A stretch of 64,000 nt of DNA, from NCBI RefSeq assembly GCF_002264395.1, contig NZ_NFVA01000026.1, positions 1-64,000 on the forward strand, given 5' to 3'. The DNA is from Paenibacillus sp. VTT E-133291. Lineage in GTDB: Bacteria > Bacillota > Bacilli > Paenibacillales > Paenibacillaceae. The notes beneath the pieces are model-generated. The model had not been told where the DNA came from. It did not search any database and saw nothing but the letters and a program-made list of their open reading frames with translations. Below, piece by piece: positions 27,153-35,926 of this stretch (positions are counted from its first letter, which is position 1; every line of letters starts with the position of its first letter). Position numbers and translations under genes: made by a program.

Positions 27153-27192
27153 AGCCGGATATGCCCTGTGGTGGTGGGGTATACCCGGCTTT
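27153..27192 (+). terminator. Hairpin after the anti-sigma gene
   Basis: AGCCGG and CCGGCT close a long stem with inner TATGCCC/GGGGTATA pairing. The T-tract is weak, so termination is likely but not certain. Confidence 0.5.
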
Positions 27193-27346
27193 GTTGACTA
27201 AAGAGACACTATTGAGCTAGCACGGGAGCGGAAGAAGTCACAGAACTTGCTTCTCGCTGAAGCAAATCGTACAATTATTTGAATAATAGATTTATGGATA
27301 TGTGTGATAACCAACGTTGAGTATGATAGATTAGGAGCTGAGATCT

Positions 27347-27853
27347 ATGAAAGTAGGAGTCGTATCTGATACACATATGTCAAGAATGGCTAAGTCTCTG
27401 CCTAAGGCACTGATTGCAGAGTTTCAACATGTGGATTTAATCTTGCATCTTGGTGATTGGGTGAGTATGGGAATCTATGATTTGCTGTCAGAACTAGCAC
27501 CGGTAGAGGGGATTGCCGGAAATAATGATGGGGATGAGATCATTGCGCGTTTCGGAGAGCGCAAGATCATTACCCTTGAAGGAATCAGGATTGGCATGGT
27601 ACATGGACATACGCCACATTCCCGTAAAGGAACGGATGGGAACGCACTGCTTGCTTTTGCGAATGATGAGGTGGACTGTATTCTCTTTGGTCATTCACAT
27701 CAGCCCTTGCTAAGAGAGGAGAATGGTATCCTGCTATTTAATCCAGGTTCTCCTACAGATAAGCGGCGTGAGAAATTGTATTCTTTCGGAATTTTAGATA
27801 TCGAAGCGGGTAAAGTTAGTGCCCGGCATGTGTTCTACGATTCAAAGGAATAA
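27347..27853 (+). CDS. Metallophosphoesterase, YfcE/MJ0936 family
   Basis: A 168-residue calcineurin-like phosphodiesterase with every metal-binding motif in order: SDTH, LGDW, GNND, VHGH and FGHSH, and NPGSP near the end. Relatives hydrolyse phosphodiesters in vitro; the cellular substrate is unknown. The start is the ATG at 27347, behind TAGGAG. It stands alone, with other single genes after it. Confidence 0.92.
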   Translation: MKVGVVSDTHMSRMAKSLPKALIAEFQHVDLILHLGDWVSMGIYDLLSELAPVEGIAGNNDGDEIIARFGERKIITLEGIRIGMVHGHTPHSRKGTDGNALLAFANDEVDCILFGHSHQPLLREENGILLFNPGSPTDKRREKLYSFGILDIEAGKVSARHVFYDSKE

Positions 27854-27953
27854 GGCTTGATTGTCCAAATCATTCGGCGTTCTCTCCATGGTGAACGGCT
27901 CGGTAACCCTTTACAATGAGGTTAAAACGGGCGAAGCCAGAAAGTGAGCGCTG

Positions 27954-28418
27954 ATGATGAAGAATTATCGTATAGAACGAGTGGTTTGGGATGATTTAGA
28001 ACGGCTCATCCCATTATTTGATGAGTATCGAGTATTTTATGGAGCAGCCTCAGATCAGGAAGGTGCACGAGCCTTCTTAGCCGACAGACTAAAGCTGAAT
28101 GAATCTGTGATCCTTATGGTGGTTGAGGGGGAAGGTGATGAGAAACGCGCGTGGGGCTTCACACAGCTCTATCCTTCTTTTTCATCGGTTACGATGGAGC
28201 GCCTCTGGATACTAAATGATTTGTTCGTTACTGCTGAAATCCGTGGGCAAGGGCTAGGAGCTATGCTACTGGAAAGTGCTAGAGATTATGCGGTCTCTAC
28301 GAATACGAAGGGCTTATCCCTGACAACGATGACGGAGAATGTGGGGGCGCAGCTGTTATATGAAGCGCATGGCTACATTCGGGATGATGAATTTTTTACC
28401 TATAACCTTTTTTTCTAA
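27954..28418 (+). CDS. GNAT-family N-acetyltransferase
   Basis: A 154-residue GNAT domain: LNDLFVTAEIRGQGLGAMLL is the acetyl-CoA-binding motif, with GAQLLYEAHGYIRDDEFFTY at the C-terminus. The N-terminal ERVVWDDLERLIPLFDEYRV is typical of small-molecule or protein-amine acetyltransferases. The ATG may be 27954 or 27957; the ribosome site is weak. The substrate is not known. A HAD phosphatase gene follows 36 bases later. Confidence 0.85.
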   Translation: MMKNYRIERVVWDDLERLIPLFDEYRVFYGAASDQEGARAFLADRLKLNESVILMVVEGEGDEKRAWGFTQLYPSFSSVTMERLWILNDLFVTAEIRGQGLGAMLLESARDYAVSTNTKGLSLTTMTENVGAQLLYEAHGYIRDDEFFTYNLFF

Positions 28419-28454
28419 AGCAGCTAGAGAGAAAGACGAGTAAGGGGCGTTAAA

Positions 28455-29165
28455 GTGGAAACAAGTCATAAGTTAGCAATCTTTTTTGACCTCGATGATA
28501 CGTTGTATGATCATCTGGTACCATTTAAAGAAGCGGTACGGGAAGTGCTCAGCCCAGATGAGAGTAGTCTGGACTTTGCGGAATTATTCTATAAAGTGAG
28601 ACATCATAGCGATGTGTTGTGGCCGATGTATTTGCGCGGTGAGATTCCGCTTGAAGAGACGAGGGTGCGCCGGTTGGAGCTTGCTTTTGCCGAGTATGGT
28701 TTGCAGATTGATCGTGATCAAGCCACAGCGGTTCAAGCGGCATATATTGGACGTCAATATACGATTCAGATGATTGATGGCGTGCGTGAGCATCTTGAAC
28801 GATTTATTGCGGACGGTCATAAGGTAGGCATTATTACGAATGGACCAAAGGATCATCAGATGAGTAAGATTCGTGGGCTAGGCTTAGATCAGATTATTCC
28901 CGAGGACATGATCTTTATTTCTGATGCTGTAGGTCTTGCTAAACCGGACCCGGAAATATTCATACACGTAAACAAAAAAACTGGTACTTTGGCGGACAAT
29001 TCGCTTTATATAGGGGATACTTGGGCTAACGATGTAGTTGGAGCACTTGCGGCTGGATGGAAGGTTTGTTGGTACAATCCGAGAGGAAGACAACCAGCTA
29101 CGGATCATAAGCCTAGTTATATTTTTACTAATTATAAGGAATTTGGGGAGCTTCCTTTGGTGTGA
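28455..29165 (+). CDS. HAD-superfamily hydrolase (HAD-IA, phosphatase-like)
   Basis: A 236-residue HAD protein: motif I FFDLDDTLYDH, motif II IITNGPKD, motif III Lys in AKPDPEIF, motif IV YIGDTWANDVVGA. The layout matches YjjG-type nucleotidase or phosphoglycolate-phosphatase-like enzymes; the substrate cannot be assigned. The GTG start follows AAGGGGCG. A terminator follows. Confidence 0.9.
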   Translation: METSHKLAIFFDLDDTLYDHLVPFKEAVREVLSPDESSLDFAELFYKVRHHSDVLWPMYLRGEIPLEETRVRRLELAFAEYGLQIDRDQATAVQAAYIGRQYTIQMIDGVREHLERFIADGHKVGIITNGPKDHQMSKIRGLGLDQIIPEDMIFISDAVGLAKPDPEIFIHVNKKTGTLADNSLYIGDTWANDVVGALAAGWKVCWYNPRGRQPATDHKPSYIFTNYKEFGELPLV

Positions 29166-29190
29166 GAGAACAAGTACTCCAAAGATATTA

Positions 29191-29234
29191 GAAAGCCATG
29201 CGAGAGAAATCTGCGCATGGCTTTCATTATTTTA
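29191..29234. terminator. Terminator between convergent genes
   Basis: GAAAGCCATGCG (29191-29202) pairs perfectly with CGCATGGCTTTC (29214-29225), followed by ATTATTTT. It serves the HAD gene and possibly the converging RCC1 gene. Confidence 0.85.
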
Positions 29235-29237
29235 TAA

Positions 29238-30089
29238 CTAGTTTCCGGGGAGTTGGATGCCGCGCCACCCGCTTACATCGCATTGACCCTGTTCGTGATT
29301 ACCCACAGCAACCACGGTACCGTCCGATTTAAGACCGATGGTATGAGTGCAACCTGCCGCTACGGCCACCATATCGCGCCAGTCACTTATATTGCATTCG
29401 CCGTACTTATTCCAACCCACAGCAACCACGGTACCATCTGATTTAAGACCGATGGTATGATGACTGCCTGCCGCTATAGCCACAATACCATGCCAGCCGT
29501 TTACATTGCATTGGCCTTCATGATTTCGACCCGCAGCAATCACCGTACCGTCCGATTTAAGACCGACTGTATGAAGGTAACCCGCCGCTATAGCTATTAT
29601 GTCATGCCAATCATTTACATTGCGTTGGCCATACCGATTATTACCCACAATTGTCACCGTGCTGTCCGATTTAAGACCGACTGTATGCCAATCACCAGCC
29701 GCAACTGCTACTATATCACGCCAGTCACTTACATTGCATTGGCCTTCATTATTTCGACCTACAGCAACCACGGTACCATCCGATTTAAGCCCGACGGTAC
29801 GACGCCAACCCGCGGCAACCCTCACAATATTAGTCCAGTCGCTTACATCGCATTGGTCATACTTATTCCAACCCACAGCTGCCACCGTACCATCTGATTT
29901 AAGCCCGACGGTATGAGCATTACCGATATGAGCATTACCCGCAGCAACCGCTATCATATCGCACCAGCTGCTTACATCGCATTGGCCATATTTATTATCA
30001 CCCACAGCCGTCACCGTGCCGTCCGAATTAAGCAGGGCGGTATGACGATAACCCGCTGCAATGGAGGGTAGGGTTTTCACAAGGTTCAT
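29238..30089 (-). CDS. RCC1/BLIP-II-like seven-repeat beta-propeller protein
   Basis: A 283-residue protein built from seven tandem repeats of about 38 residues with the theme VAAGxxHTVGLKSDGTVVAV followed by Gly-x-Asn-x3-Gly-Gln-Cys-x-Val-Ser-Asp-Trp. Seven repeats suggest a closed seven-bladed propeller like RCC1 or the beta-lactamase inhibitor BLIP-II. No signal peptide or membrane helix is seen, so it is probably cytoplasmic or leaderless. Blade 2 has a five-residue insertion from a 15-base tandem duplication (29912-29941). It is likely a protein-binding scaffold; the partner is unknown. Nearly every repeat has a Cys. Confidence 0.85.
   Translation of the reverse strand: MNLVKTLPSIAAGYRHTALLNSDGTVTAVGDNKYGQCDVSSWCDMIAVAAGNAHIGNAHTVGLKSDGTVAAVGWNKYDQCDVSDWTNIVRVAAGWRRTVGLKSDGTVVAVGRNNEGQCNVSDWRDIVAVAAGDWHTVGLKSDSTVTIVGNNRYGQRNVNDWHDIIAIAAGYLHTVGLKSDGTVIAAGRNHEGQCNVNGWHGIVAIAAGSHHTIGLKSDGTVVAVGWNKYGECNISDWRDMVAVAAGCTHTIGLKSDGTVVAVGNHEQGQCDVSGWRGIQLPGN
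29912..29941 (-). repeat. 15-base in-frame tandem duplication in the RCC1-like gene
   Basis: The plus strand carries TATGAGCATTACCGA followed at once by TATGAGCATTACCCG. In protein terms GNAHIGNAHT repeats the GNAH part. It looks like a recent slippage event. Confidence 0.85.
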
Positions 30090-30187
30090 AAATTTCGCTC
30101 CTTAGTTGATGGTAGATGTGTACCATTGTAGGACAAATCCCCATTAAAACACAGTTCTTTCTTCTTCAAATCTTACGTTTGTCTATT

Positions 30188-30239
30188 AAAAAAGCTTGCT
30201 CCCTAGAAGCCAACTCGGCTCTAAGGGACAAGCTTTTTT
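30188..30239 (-). terminator. Terminator after apbE
   Basis: AAAAAAGCTTG (30188-30198) pairs with CAAGCTTTTTT (30229-30239), with inner TCCCT/AGGGA and AGCC/GGCT pairing. It reads in both directions. Confidence 0.88.
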
Positions 30240-30242
30240 CGT

Positions 30243-31349
30243 TTACTCTGCGAAGCTGTATGTTGGATCTGTAAGGTTCATTCTTTCTTTTATGCCTTTA
30301 GTAGCATAGATCTTGTTGTCGTCGGTAATAAAGAAAGCTTCAACACCTTCAGGTAAAGCTTCAAGATATTTCATACCCTCTTCAATTCCCATCAAGAATA
30401 CCCCAGTAGATAAGGCATCTGCATCTGTTGCATTCGGGCTCATAATGGTAAGGCTTTTGAGACCGTTCTGTGAAGGATATCCTGTGCGTGGATCAAGGAT
30501 ATGATGGTAACGAACATTGTCCTGCATAAAATACCGTTCGTAAACACCAGAAGCATCGATGACCTCATCTGAGATTTTAATGGTTCCTAGCTGAGTACCA
30601 CGGCTTTGATCTGGATCCTGCAATCCGATATTCCATTCCGTTCCGTTTGGCTTTTTACCGAGGGCAATAATACTGCTGCCTCCGAGGTTAATCATAGCGC
30701 TATTAAGACCTTGCTCTTTCAAATAATCAGCGATACGGTCTGCAGCATAACCTTTACCAATGCCGCCTAGATCTAACACCATATTTTCCTTCATTAGCTT
30801 TACAGTTTTCGCAGCTTCATCAATTTCAACGTCCTTGTAATTGGTTAGACTCTTGGCTTTATCAATATCTGCTTGGGGAGGAACTTTATCTCCGCCACTA
30901 CCGATATTCCAAAGATCGATTAGCGGACCGATTGTAGGATCAAACAGCCCGTCCATTTCCTTTGCGTATTGTATGGATTGTTTAATTACATCCAGGGTTT
31001 CGTCAGAAACAACAACCGCTTCTTTTCCTGCTGCCTGATTGATTGCGTATGTCTCTCCACCTTCTTTGGTGCGGCTAAGCTCCATATCCATTCGCTCCAG
31101 CATGTGCTGGATATCGTCCATATTTTTCTGTTCTACAGTAGCACCAAACACTTTGATATTCACAACAGTGTCATAAATATAAAAGGTCTGAGAAAGAGAT
31201 TTTTCCTCTCCTTTTCCGGATGTTGTTGCGCTACCCGTAGTTCCCGCTGTCTTATCGTCCTTATCTTTAGTAATTAGCCAAGCGCCGACAGCAATGACGA
31301 CGATGACGATTACAACGAGGATCAGCGTCGTTTTTTTGTTCTTGAACAT
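30243..31349 (-). CDS. apbE: FAD:protein FMN transferase ApbE, membrane-anchored
   Basis: A 368-residue flavin transferase that attaches FMN to a Thr of redox proteins such as NqrB/RnfG-type subunits. The family motifs are present: DLGGIGKGYAADRI, the metal site in DASGVYERYF, HHILDPRTGYP and DADALST. The N-terminus has one uncleaved membrane helix (about 7-28) and no lipobox Cys, so it is anchored rather than lipidated. The linker after it is Thr/Gly/Ser-rich. No flavinylation substrate gene lies next to it. Confidence 0.9.
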   Translation of the reverse strand: MFKNKKTTLILVVIVIVVIAVGAWLITKDKDDKTAGTTGSATTSGKGEEKSLSQTFYIYDTVVNIKVFGATVEQKNMDDIQHMLERMDMELSRTKEGGETYAINQAAGKEAVVVSDETLDVIKQSIQYAKEMDGLFDPTIGPLIDLWNIGSGGDKVPPQADIDKAKSLTNYKDVEIDEAAKTVKLMKENMVLDLGGIGKGYAADRIADYLKEQGLNSAMINLGGSSIIALGKKPNGTEWNIGLQDPDQSRGTQLGTIKISDEVIDASGVYERYFMQDNVRYHHILDPRTGYPSQNGLKSLTIMSPNATDADALSTGVFLMGIEEGMKYLEALPEGVEAFFITDDNKIYATKGIKERMNLTDPTYSFAE

Positions 31350-31469
31350 ATTCCACCATCCATAAAGTTAGTTTCTAAAACAAATCACATTATTTATATC
31401 ATACCCCAGATAACAAGTTGATGGAAATCAAATTCATGACATATTAAGGGATAAGTCGGTCAGCATAAC

Positions 31470-31498
31470 AAAAAAAGCCCCGTATCCTGATTCGGAGC
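31470..31498 (-). terminator. Terminator after the GT2 gene
   Basis: On the minus strand GCTCCG pairs with CGGGGC around a ten-base loop and is followed by seven T residues. Confidence 0.7.
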
Positions 31499-31530
31499 AG
31501 CGCTGTAGATTTAGAATAAAACGATGCTAT

Positions 31531-32463
31531 TTAATCGAGCATATATTCACTGTATTTGTTCTTGCGAGGGTTTAATACGAAGAGGATACCTTTGGCATAT
31601 CCGCTAACGGCTTTGAAATTCCGTTTTAGGGTTTCTTTAACCGTCAGACAAGACAATGTCCAGATCAAGGCAGCATAATTCATTAATGGAGCTTTTCGCA
31701 AGTTGAGTAGATAGTAGTGATTAATGGCTGTAGCTTGTGCTACAACGCCCGCTTTATCGCGAGAGCCTGGCGACTCATGATGGATGATTTTCATGGCGGG
31801 ATTAATCACAAGCTTGCCATAGCGGCTGGCTAAATGGGATAGATAAATATCCTCGGCTATGGAATAGCTTGTCATCCATGGATAGGGCTTAATATCACGC
31901 AGTGCCGAGCGCCGGAAGGACATATTGCAGCCGTGAAAAAAATCAGTTTCAAATACCTGCTTCTTCTCTCCCCAAAGGAATTGCGAGCCTGCAAACATAC
32001 TTGCCGACAATCTGCCTGGTGACCCGGACATTTGTCCGGTTAGCATACCGAATAGCCTGCTTGGCATGCTGCTATGTATACCTTTGGCTACACCACCTAC
32101 ACCAACAATAGAGTCGTCGGCTGTATAAGTATCTAACAATCGTCGAATATATAAGGGGTCATTTAATTCTGCATCGTCATCTAAATGGAGCACGATTTCT
32201 GCATGGATCAGCCCTAGCGCTTCGTAACGGGAAAGCCAGAGACCAGGCTTAGTTTTGCGATGATAATGGAGTTCAGCCTGTGGTAATCCTTGTAGTATTT
32301 CAGAATAATAAGCTAATCTGTCTTTAGGGATCTCACCGTCGTCCATAATCCATAGCTCGATAGAGATATCTTTAAGATTTGTCTGCTTGCCAATGGACTC
32401 TATGCACACCGTAAGGTCATTGATTCGGTTGCGAGTAGGAATCACTATAGATAGATCATGCAT
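31531..32463 (-). CDS. GT2-family glycosyltransferase
   Basis: A 310-residue GT-A enzyme that transfers a sugar from a nucleotide donor. The start SIVIPTRNRINDL is the GT2 nucleotide-binding strand. LHLDDDAEL is the DxD-type metal motif. FFHGCNMSFRRSAL and SIAEDIYLSHL give the acceptor and catalytic-base region. The C-terminal part is hydrophobic and may sit on the membrane. The ATG follows GGGAGAT. No polysaccharide cluster surrounds it, so the product is unknown. Confidence 0.87.
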   Translation of the reverse strand: MHDLSIVIPTRNRINDLTVCIESIGKQTNLKDISIELWIMDDGEIPKDRLAYYSEILQGLPQAELHYHRKTKPGLWLSRYEALGLIHAEIVLHLDDDAELNDPLYIRRLLDTYTADDSIVGVGGVAKGIHSSMPSRLFGMLTGQMSGSPGRLSASMFAGSQFLWGEKKQVFETDFFHGCNMSFRRSALRDIKPYPWMTSYSIAEDIYLSHLASRYGKLVINPAMKIIHHESPGSRDKAGVVAQATAINHYYLLNLRKAPLMNYAALIWTLSCLTVKETLKRNFKAVSGYAKGILFVLNPRKNKYSEYMLD

Positions 32464-32735
32464 ATCTTAATCTCCCTTCAGGACTTCTTTTGTCCGCTCA
32501 CCTGAATGCAGTTATCCGGCGAAATGTGGTTACCTTGATTCTATCGTTCCTGAAGAAGAGCGTATATACCACTTTCGTATACTTTTAGTGCAGCTCAGGT
32601 CTAAATGAAATTATTTTAATAAAAGTTAAGTTTGTGTTTTTCGGTTTTTAACTATATAATAGTAAGCGACGAATATTTAGTTATCAATCTTATTAAGCAG
32701 TTACAAATGAACAATAATAATAGGAGGTTTTTTTC

Positions 32736-33458
32736 ATGAGAATAGATATTTGGTCCGATTATGCGTGTCCATTTTGTTATATTGGTAAAAGACGTTTGGA
32801 GAATGCGCTGAGTCAGTTCCCGAACAGAGATCAAGTAGAGGTGGTATTCCGTAGTTTTCAACTGGATCCGCATGCAAAATTGAATGAGACTCAGAGTATT
32901 CATGAGATGCTGGCTTCCAAATACGGAATGACGATTGAAAAAGCAAAAGCAATGAACGCACAGCTGACTGAGCAAGCCCAAGATGTGGGATTGGATTTCC
33001 AATTCGATACGATGAAGCATACGAATACTTTTGATAGTCACCGCCTAAGTCACTTTGCAAGCTCCAAGGGAAAAGGGGCAGAAATGTCCGAACGTCTGCT
33101 ACGTGCTTACTTTACGGATTCATTGAATCTTGGAGACCGCAGTGTACTTGCTACACTTGCTGCTGAGGTAGGGCTGGATGAGGCAGAAGTAACGGCAATG
33201 CTGGAGACGGATGCTTATACAGATGAAGTGAATGGTGATATCGAAGAAGGAAGCCGTCTGAATATTACCGGTGTACCATTCTTCGTGTTCAACAATAAAT
33301 ATGCGTTATCCGGTGCACAGCCAGGACCTGTATTTACAGAGGTATTGGATACCGTGTGGGCAGAAGAGCAAGCAGGGCCAACACTGCAAGTGGTGGGCAA
33401 AGGACAATCTGATGCATCCACAGATGATGGCTGCGCAGATGGATCTTGCAGCATATAA
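32736..33458 (+). CDS. DsbA-family oxidoreductase, FrnE-like
   Basis: A 240-residue thioredoxin-fold protein with an insert: IWSDYACPFCYIGKRRLE has the CPFC redox centre, HRLSHFASSKG is in the helical insert, and GVPFFVF carries the cis-Pro. No signal peptide is seen, so it acts in the cytosol. FrnE-type proteins reduce or isomerise disulfides in oxidative stress. The C-terminal tail DDGCADGSCSI adds two cysteines. A very strong TAGGAGG site precedes the ATG. Confidence 0.9.
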   Translation: MRIDIWSDYACPFCYIGKRRLENALSQFPNRDQVEVVFRSFQLDPHAKLNETQSIHEMLASKYGMTIEKAKAMNAQLTEQAQDVGLDFQFDTMKHTNTFDSHRLSHFASSKGKGAEMSERLLRAYFTDSLNLGDRSVLATLAAEVGLDEAEVTAMLETDAYTDEVNGDIEEGSRLNITGVPFFVFNNKYALSGAQPGPVFTEVLDTVWAEEQAGPTLQVVGKGQSDASTDDGCADGSCSI

Positions 33459-33473
33459 AGTTCAAATAGTGTG

Positions 33474-33513
33474 GAGAAGAAGAGATGGAGAAGTATCCAT
33501 TTCTTCTTTTTTT
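33474..33513 (+). terminator. Terminator after the FrnE-like gene
   Basis: GAAGAAGAGATGGA pairs imperfectly with TCCATTTCTTC and is followed by seven T residues. Confidence 0.7.
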
Positions 33514-33549
33514 AGTTCCGAAACGCTGCTCTGTTGTACACACTACAAA

Positions 33550-33585
33550 GACAAGCGCCCCCGGATAGATTCGGGAGCGCTTGTC
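33550..33585 (-). terminator. Terminator after the oleate hydratase gene
   Basis: GACAAGCGC pairs with GCGCTTGTC, with an inner CCCG/CGGG stem. On the minus strand it is followed by TTTGT. The T-tract is short. Confidence 0.65.
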
Positions 33586-33599
33586 TCTTTATGAGGTGT

Positions 33600-35195
33600 T
33601 TATCTAAAAGAAGTGATAAAGCTTGTGAACAACGTGCGGACATCGTACTGATGCTGATTAATTGGCTCGATAGGCCGATTAATACCAAGCAGTGTGTACA
33701 CTGCAGTTCTTGCTGCTCGGATAGAGTATTCTTCGGTGAATACAACATCATCTGGAATTTCGCAATATTGTCCAACGAAGGCAAGGTTAGTGGAGCCTTC
33801 AGGAACTACTTTAGGTCGGTCACTGTTTAATCTAGGCATGAATTGTGAAGTGATATAAGGCATCATACATGGAATACAATTGGCGGTTGCCATAATCTCG
33901 TCCTTATGTTCTTCGAAATGAAGATGACCGATTAATTCTTCCATAATTTCTTCACCGGTACATTCGCTCATTTTCTTCTTCACGAAGTCGCCTACGTTGT
34001 CAGGGTACAAACCGTAACCCCAGAATACTTTTACATGGTCTGGTTGATTGCGGAAATGCGGTTGGAAAGCTAAGACAACGGACATTAACCAGCTCGAATC
34101 TTTAAAGGTAACCAATGCGCCAGTACCTGCACGATTACGAGTGAATTTCTCCATGAGATCGAAAAATTTGGAATCTTGGAAGGTCACGGTAAAGGATTCC
34201 CATTTCGAACCATCGACATGATCATCGAAGGATGATGGATTGCCAAGTCCAGGTTTTTTGGCGGCGATGTTCTCCCATAATTTCCACGAGCTTCCCTTGC
34301 CGTTGAGACGTGGGGCAGAGGTCATGGAACCTAGGCTGGAGCCTTCGGTCATAGAGCCGTTCGTGACGATTACGATATCGTCTTCATTTATGTTAATAAC
34401 GTCGGCTACACCTTGGCGTAGGACGTTCATTTGGGTGACGGTAATGCCATCTCCATCTTTGAACTGCAGGTCGGTTACTGTACATTTCAGTGTAAAGTCT
34501 ACGCCGAAGCCTTCAAGATATTTGTGCATAGGTAAGATGATAGAATCATACTGGTTATATGGAGTGCGGGTTACGCCTTCCAGGGTTTGAATTCTTGGGA
34601 ACTCATGAACGAAGCGAATCATATATCGTTTAAGCTCTACAGCGCTATGCCAAGGTTGGAAGGCGAAAGTAGTAGCCCACATATACCAGAAGTTCGTAGT
34701 GAAAAAGTGTGGACCAAACCAGTCGTTAATCCGGGCTTTTCCCATTTTTTCTTCTGGTGTAATAATCAATTTACCCATCGCAAGCCGGTCAGCCATATCA
34801 AAGCCCATGGATAATACATCTTCCACCTCACCGTTGCGGTTTACGAGTCTAGCGTTAGCATGTGTTGGATTGGCGGTATCGAATTCTATAATCTCTTCTC
34901 TAACGGATTTCTCTGGATAGTCGAGGGAGGGAATCGACATGAGTAAATCCCATGTATTCTCATAGGTCTCATCGTTGAGCATCCGGCCACCGCGAATGAC
35001 ATAACCGTGCTCAGCGTCACCTGCGCCGTCGTTGCTGCCACCGAGAATCTTCATCTCTTCAATAATGTGAATGTTCTGTCCCGGAAAGTCACAGTCTCTG
35101 ACCAGGTAAGCCGCGCCCGCTAAGGATGCAATTCCGCCACCGACAAAATAAACCTGTTTATTACCGTACTCTTTTTTCACAATGGTCGCCTCCAA
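33600..35195 (-). CDS. ohyA: Oleate hydratase (FAD-dependent fatty acid hydratase)
   Basis: A 531-residue flavoprotein that adds water to the 9-10 double bond of oleic and related acids to give 10-hydroxy acids, a step that detoxifies unsaturated fatty acids. The FAD-binding loop VGGGIASLAGAAYL is near the N-terminus. Family stretches NFWYMWATTFAFQPWHSAVE and the late MPYITSQFMPRL are clear. The substrate-site motif reads RGGRMLNDETYENTWD. The Staphylococcus/Elizabethkingia type has RGGREMENHFE, so this copy resembles the Rhodococcus-type subgroup where Glu is replaced by Met. It is shorter than the 590-residue type. A TetR-type gene lies upstream. Confidence 0.92.
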   Translation of the reverse strand: MEATIVKKEYGNKQVYFVGGGIASLAGAAYLVRDCDFPGQNIHIIEEMKILGGSNDGAGDAEHGYVIRGGRMLNDETYENTWDLLMSIPSLDYPEKSVREEIIEFDTANPTHANARLVNRNGEVEDVLSMGFDMADRLAMGKLIITPEEKMGKARINDWFGPHFFTTNFWYMWATTFAFQPWHSAVELKRYMIRFVHEFPRIQTLEGVTRTPYNQYDSIILPMHKYLEGFGVDFTLKCTVTDLQFKDGDGITVTQMNVLRQGVADVININEDDIVIVTNGSMTEGSSLGSMTSAPRLNGKGSSWKLWENIAAKKPGLGNPSSFDDHVDGSKWESFTVTFQDSKFFDLMEKFTRNRAGTGALVTFKDSSWLMSVVLAFQPHFRNQPDHVKVFWGYGLYPDNVGDFVKKKMSECTGEEIMEELIGHLHFEEHKDEIMATANCIPCMMPYITSQFMPRLNSDRPKVVPEGSTNLAFVGQYCEIPDDVVFTEEYSIRAARTAVYTLLGINRPIEPINQHQYDVRTLFTSFITSFR

Positions 35196-35213
35196 GTTGT
35201 TGTTGAAATAATC

Positions 35214-35271
35214 ACACTCTTAATGTAAATCAACTCCAATTTCGAAGGTATAATCAATCCTTTTAGAGTGT
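35214..35271 (-). promoter_or_regulatory. Inverted repeat in the oleate hydratase upstream region
   Basis: ACACTCT (35214-35220) and AGAGTGT (35265-35271) flank the likely promoter of the hydratase gene. It could be a split operator for the TetR-type regulator upstream. No protein-binding evidence exists. Confidence 0.35.
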
Positions 35272-35312
35272 ATGGTTTTTAGTCATTACGGTCCATATGT
35301 CTAGTTTTTAGA

Positions 35313-35345
35313 CAAAAAAACCGTTGAACCCAAAGGTTACAACGG
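35313..35345 (-). terminator. Terminator overlapping the 3' end of the TetR gene
   Basis: On the minus strand CCGTTG (within the last codons) pairs with CAACGG and is followed by seven T residues. It separates the TetR gene from the hydratase gene. Confidence 0.75.
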
Positions 35346-35906
35346 CTTATTCTCATATTTGTGCAAAGCTTTTAGAAAATTCCCCTCAATAAGTACACTT
35401 AGCTTCTCGATAATGTGATCAGGATGCTCTTTCATACCATCTCTCATCCACTGAATGACGAGGCCTGTGAACGCCAGTGTATAAAAGTTAGCAATAAAAT
35501 GCTTATCTTCGTGGCTAACTTCCATCCCGGCGGACAGTTCGTTTATGACACCCATAATGAGGTCGTTCGTCACTTCGTATAGATACGCATCCAGATGATT
35601 TCTACCCAGTGAGTTCAAGGTGTTGCAGCAAAAGGTTTTATTTCGTTCGATATAGCAGAAAATTCTATAAAAACCGTCCGTCCACGTACTGTAGCTACGA
35701 TACTGGGCGATGCTCTCTACAGCCTCGGTCTTATAGATCCAACCCAGTAAATCAAATATATCCTGAAAATGATAATAGAAGGTTTGTCTATTTAGTCCGC
35801 AATGGTCCACGAGCTGTTTGACTGTAATTTTATTGAGCGATGTATGTTCCATTAGTTCTTTTAAGGAATGAGACAATGCATTTTTGGTGAGAAAAGAATT
35901 GGACAA
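35337..35906 (-). CDS. TetR/AcrR-family regulator, DhaS-like C-terminus
   Basis: A 189-residue regulator with the helix-turn-helix segment NKITVKQLVDHCGLNRQTFY followed by YHFQDIFDLLGWIYK. The C-terminal domain looks like the TetR_C_8 (DhaS) type. The start is uncertain: the TTG at 35906 has GGAGGAG 11 bases upstream, while the GTG at 35942 overlaps the preceding gene. It may control oleate hydratase downstream, but a terminator lies between them. The ligand is unknown. Confidence 0.82.
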   Translation of the reverse strand: MSNSFLTKNALSHSLKELMEHTSLNKITVKQLVDHCGLNRQTFYYHFQDIFDLLGWIYKTEAVESIAQYRSYSTWTDGFYRIFCYIERNKTFCCNTLNSLGRNHLDAYLYEVTNDLIMGVINELSAGMEVSHEDKHFIANFYTLAFTGLVIQWMRDGMKEHPDHIIEKLSVLIEGNFLKALHKYENKPL

Positions 35907-35926
35907 CGTTCTATCATCTCCTCCAT

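Noticed and set aside
29253-29897. Open frames with repeats on the strand opposite the RCC1-like gene
   Set aside because: They mirror the protein repeats of the real gene, have no ribosome sites, and match no family.
29238-30089. CRISPR-like array from the regular 114-120-base DNA repeat
   Set aside because: The repeats are in frame, encode the RCC1 motif and have no constant short repeat with unique spacers.
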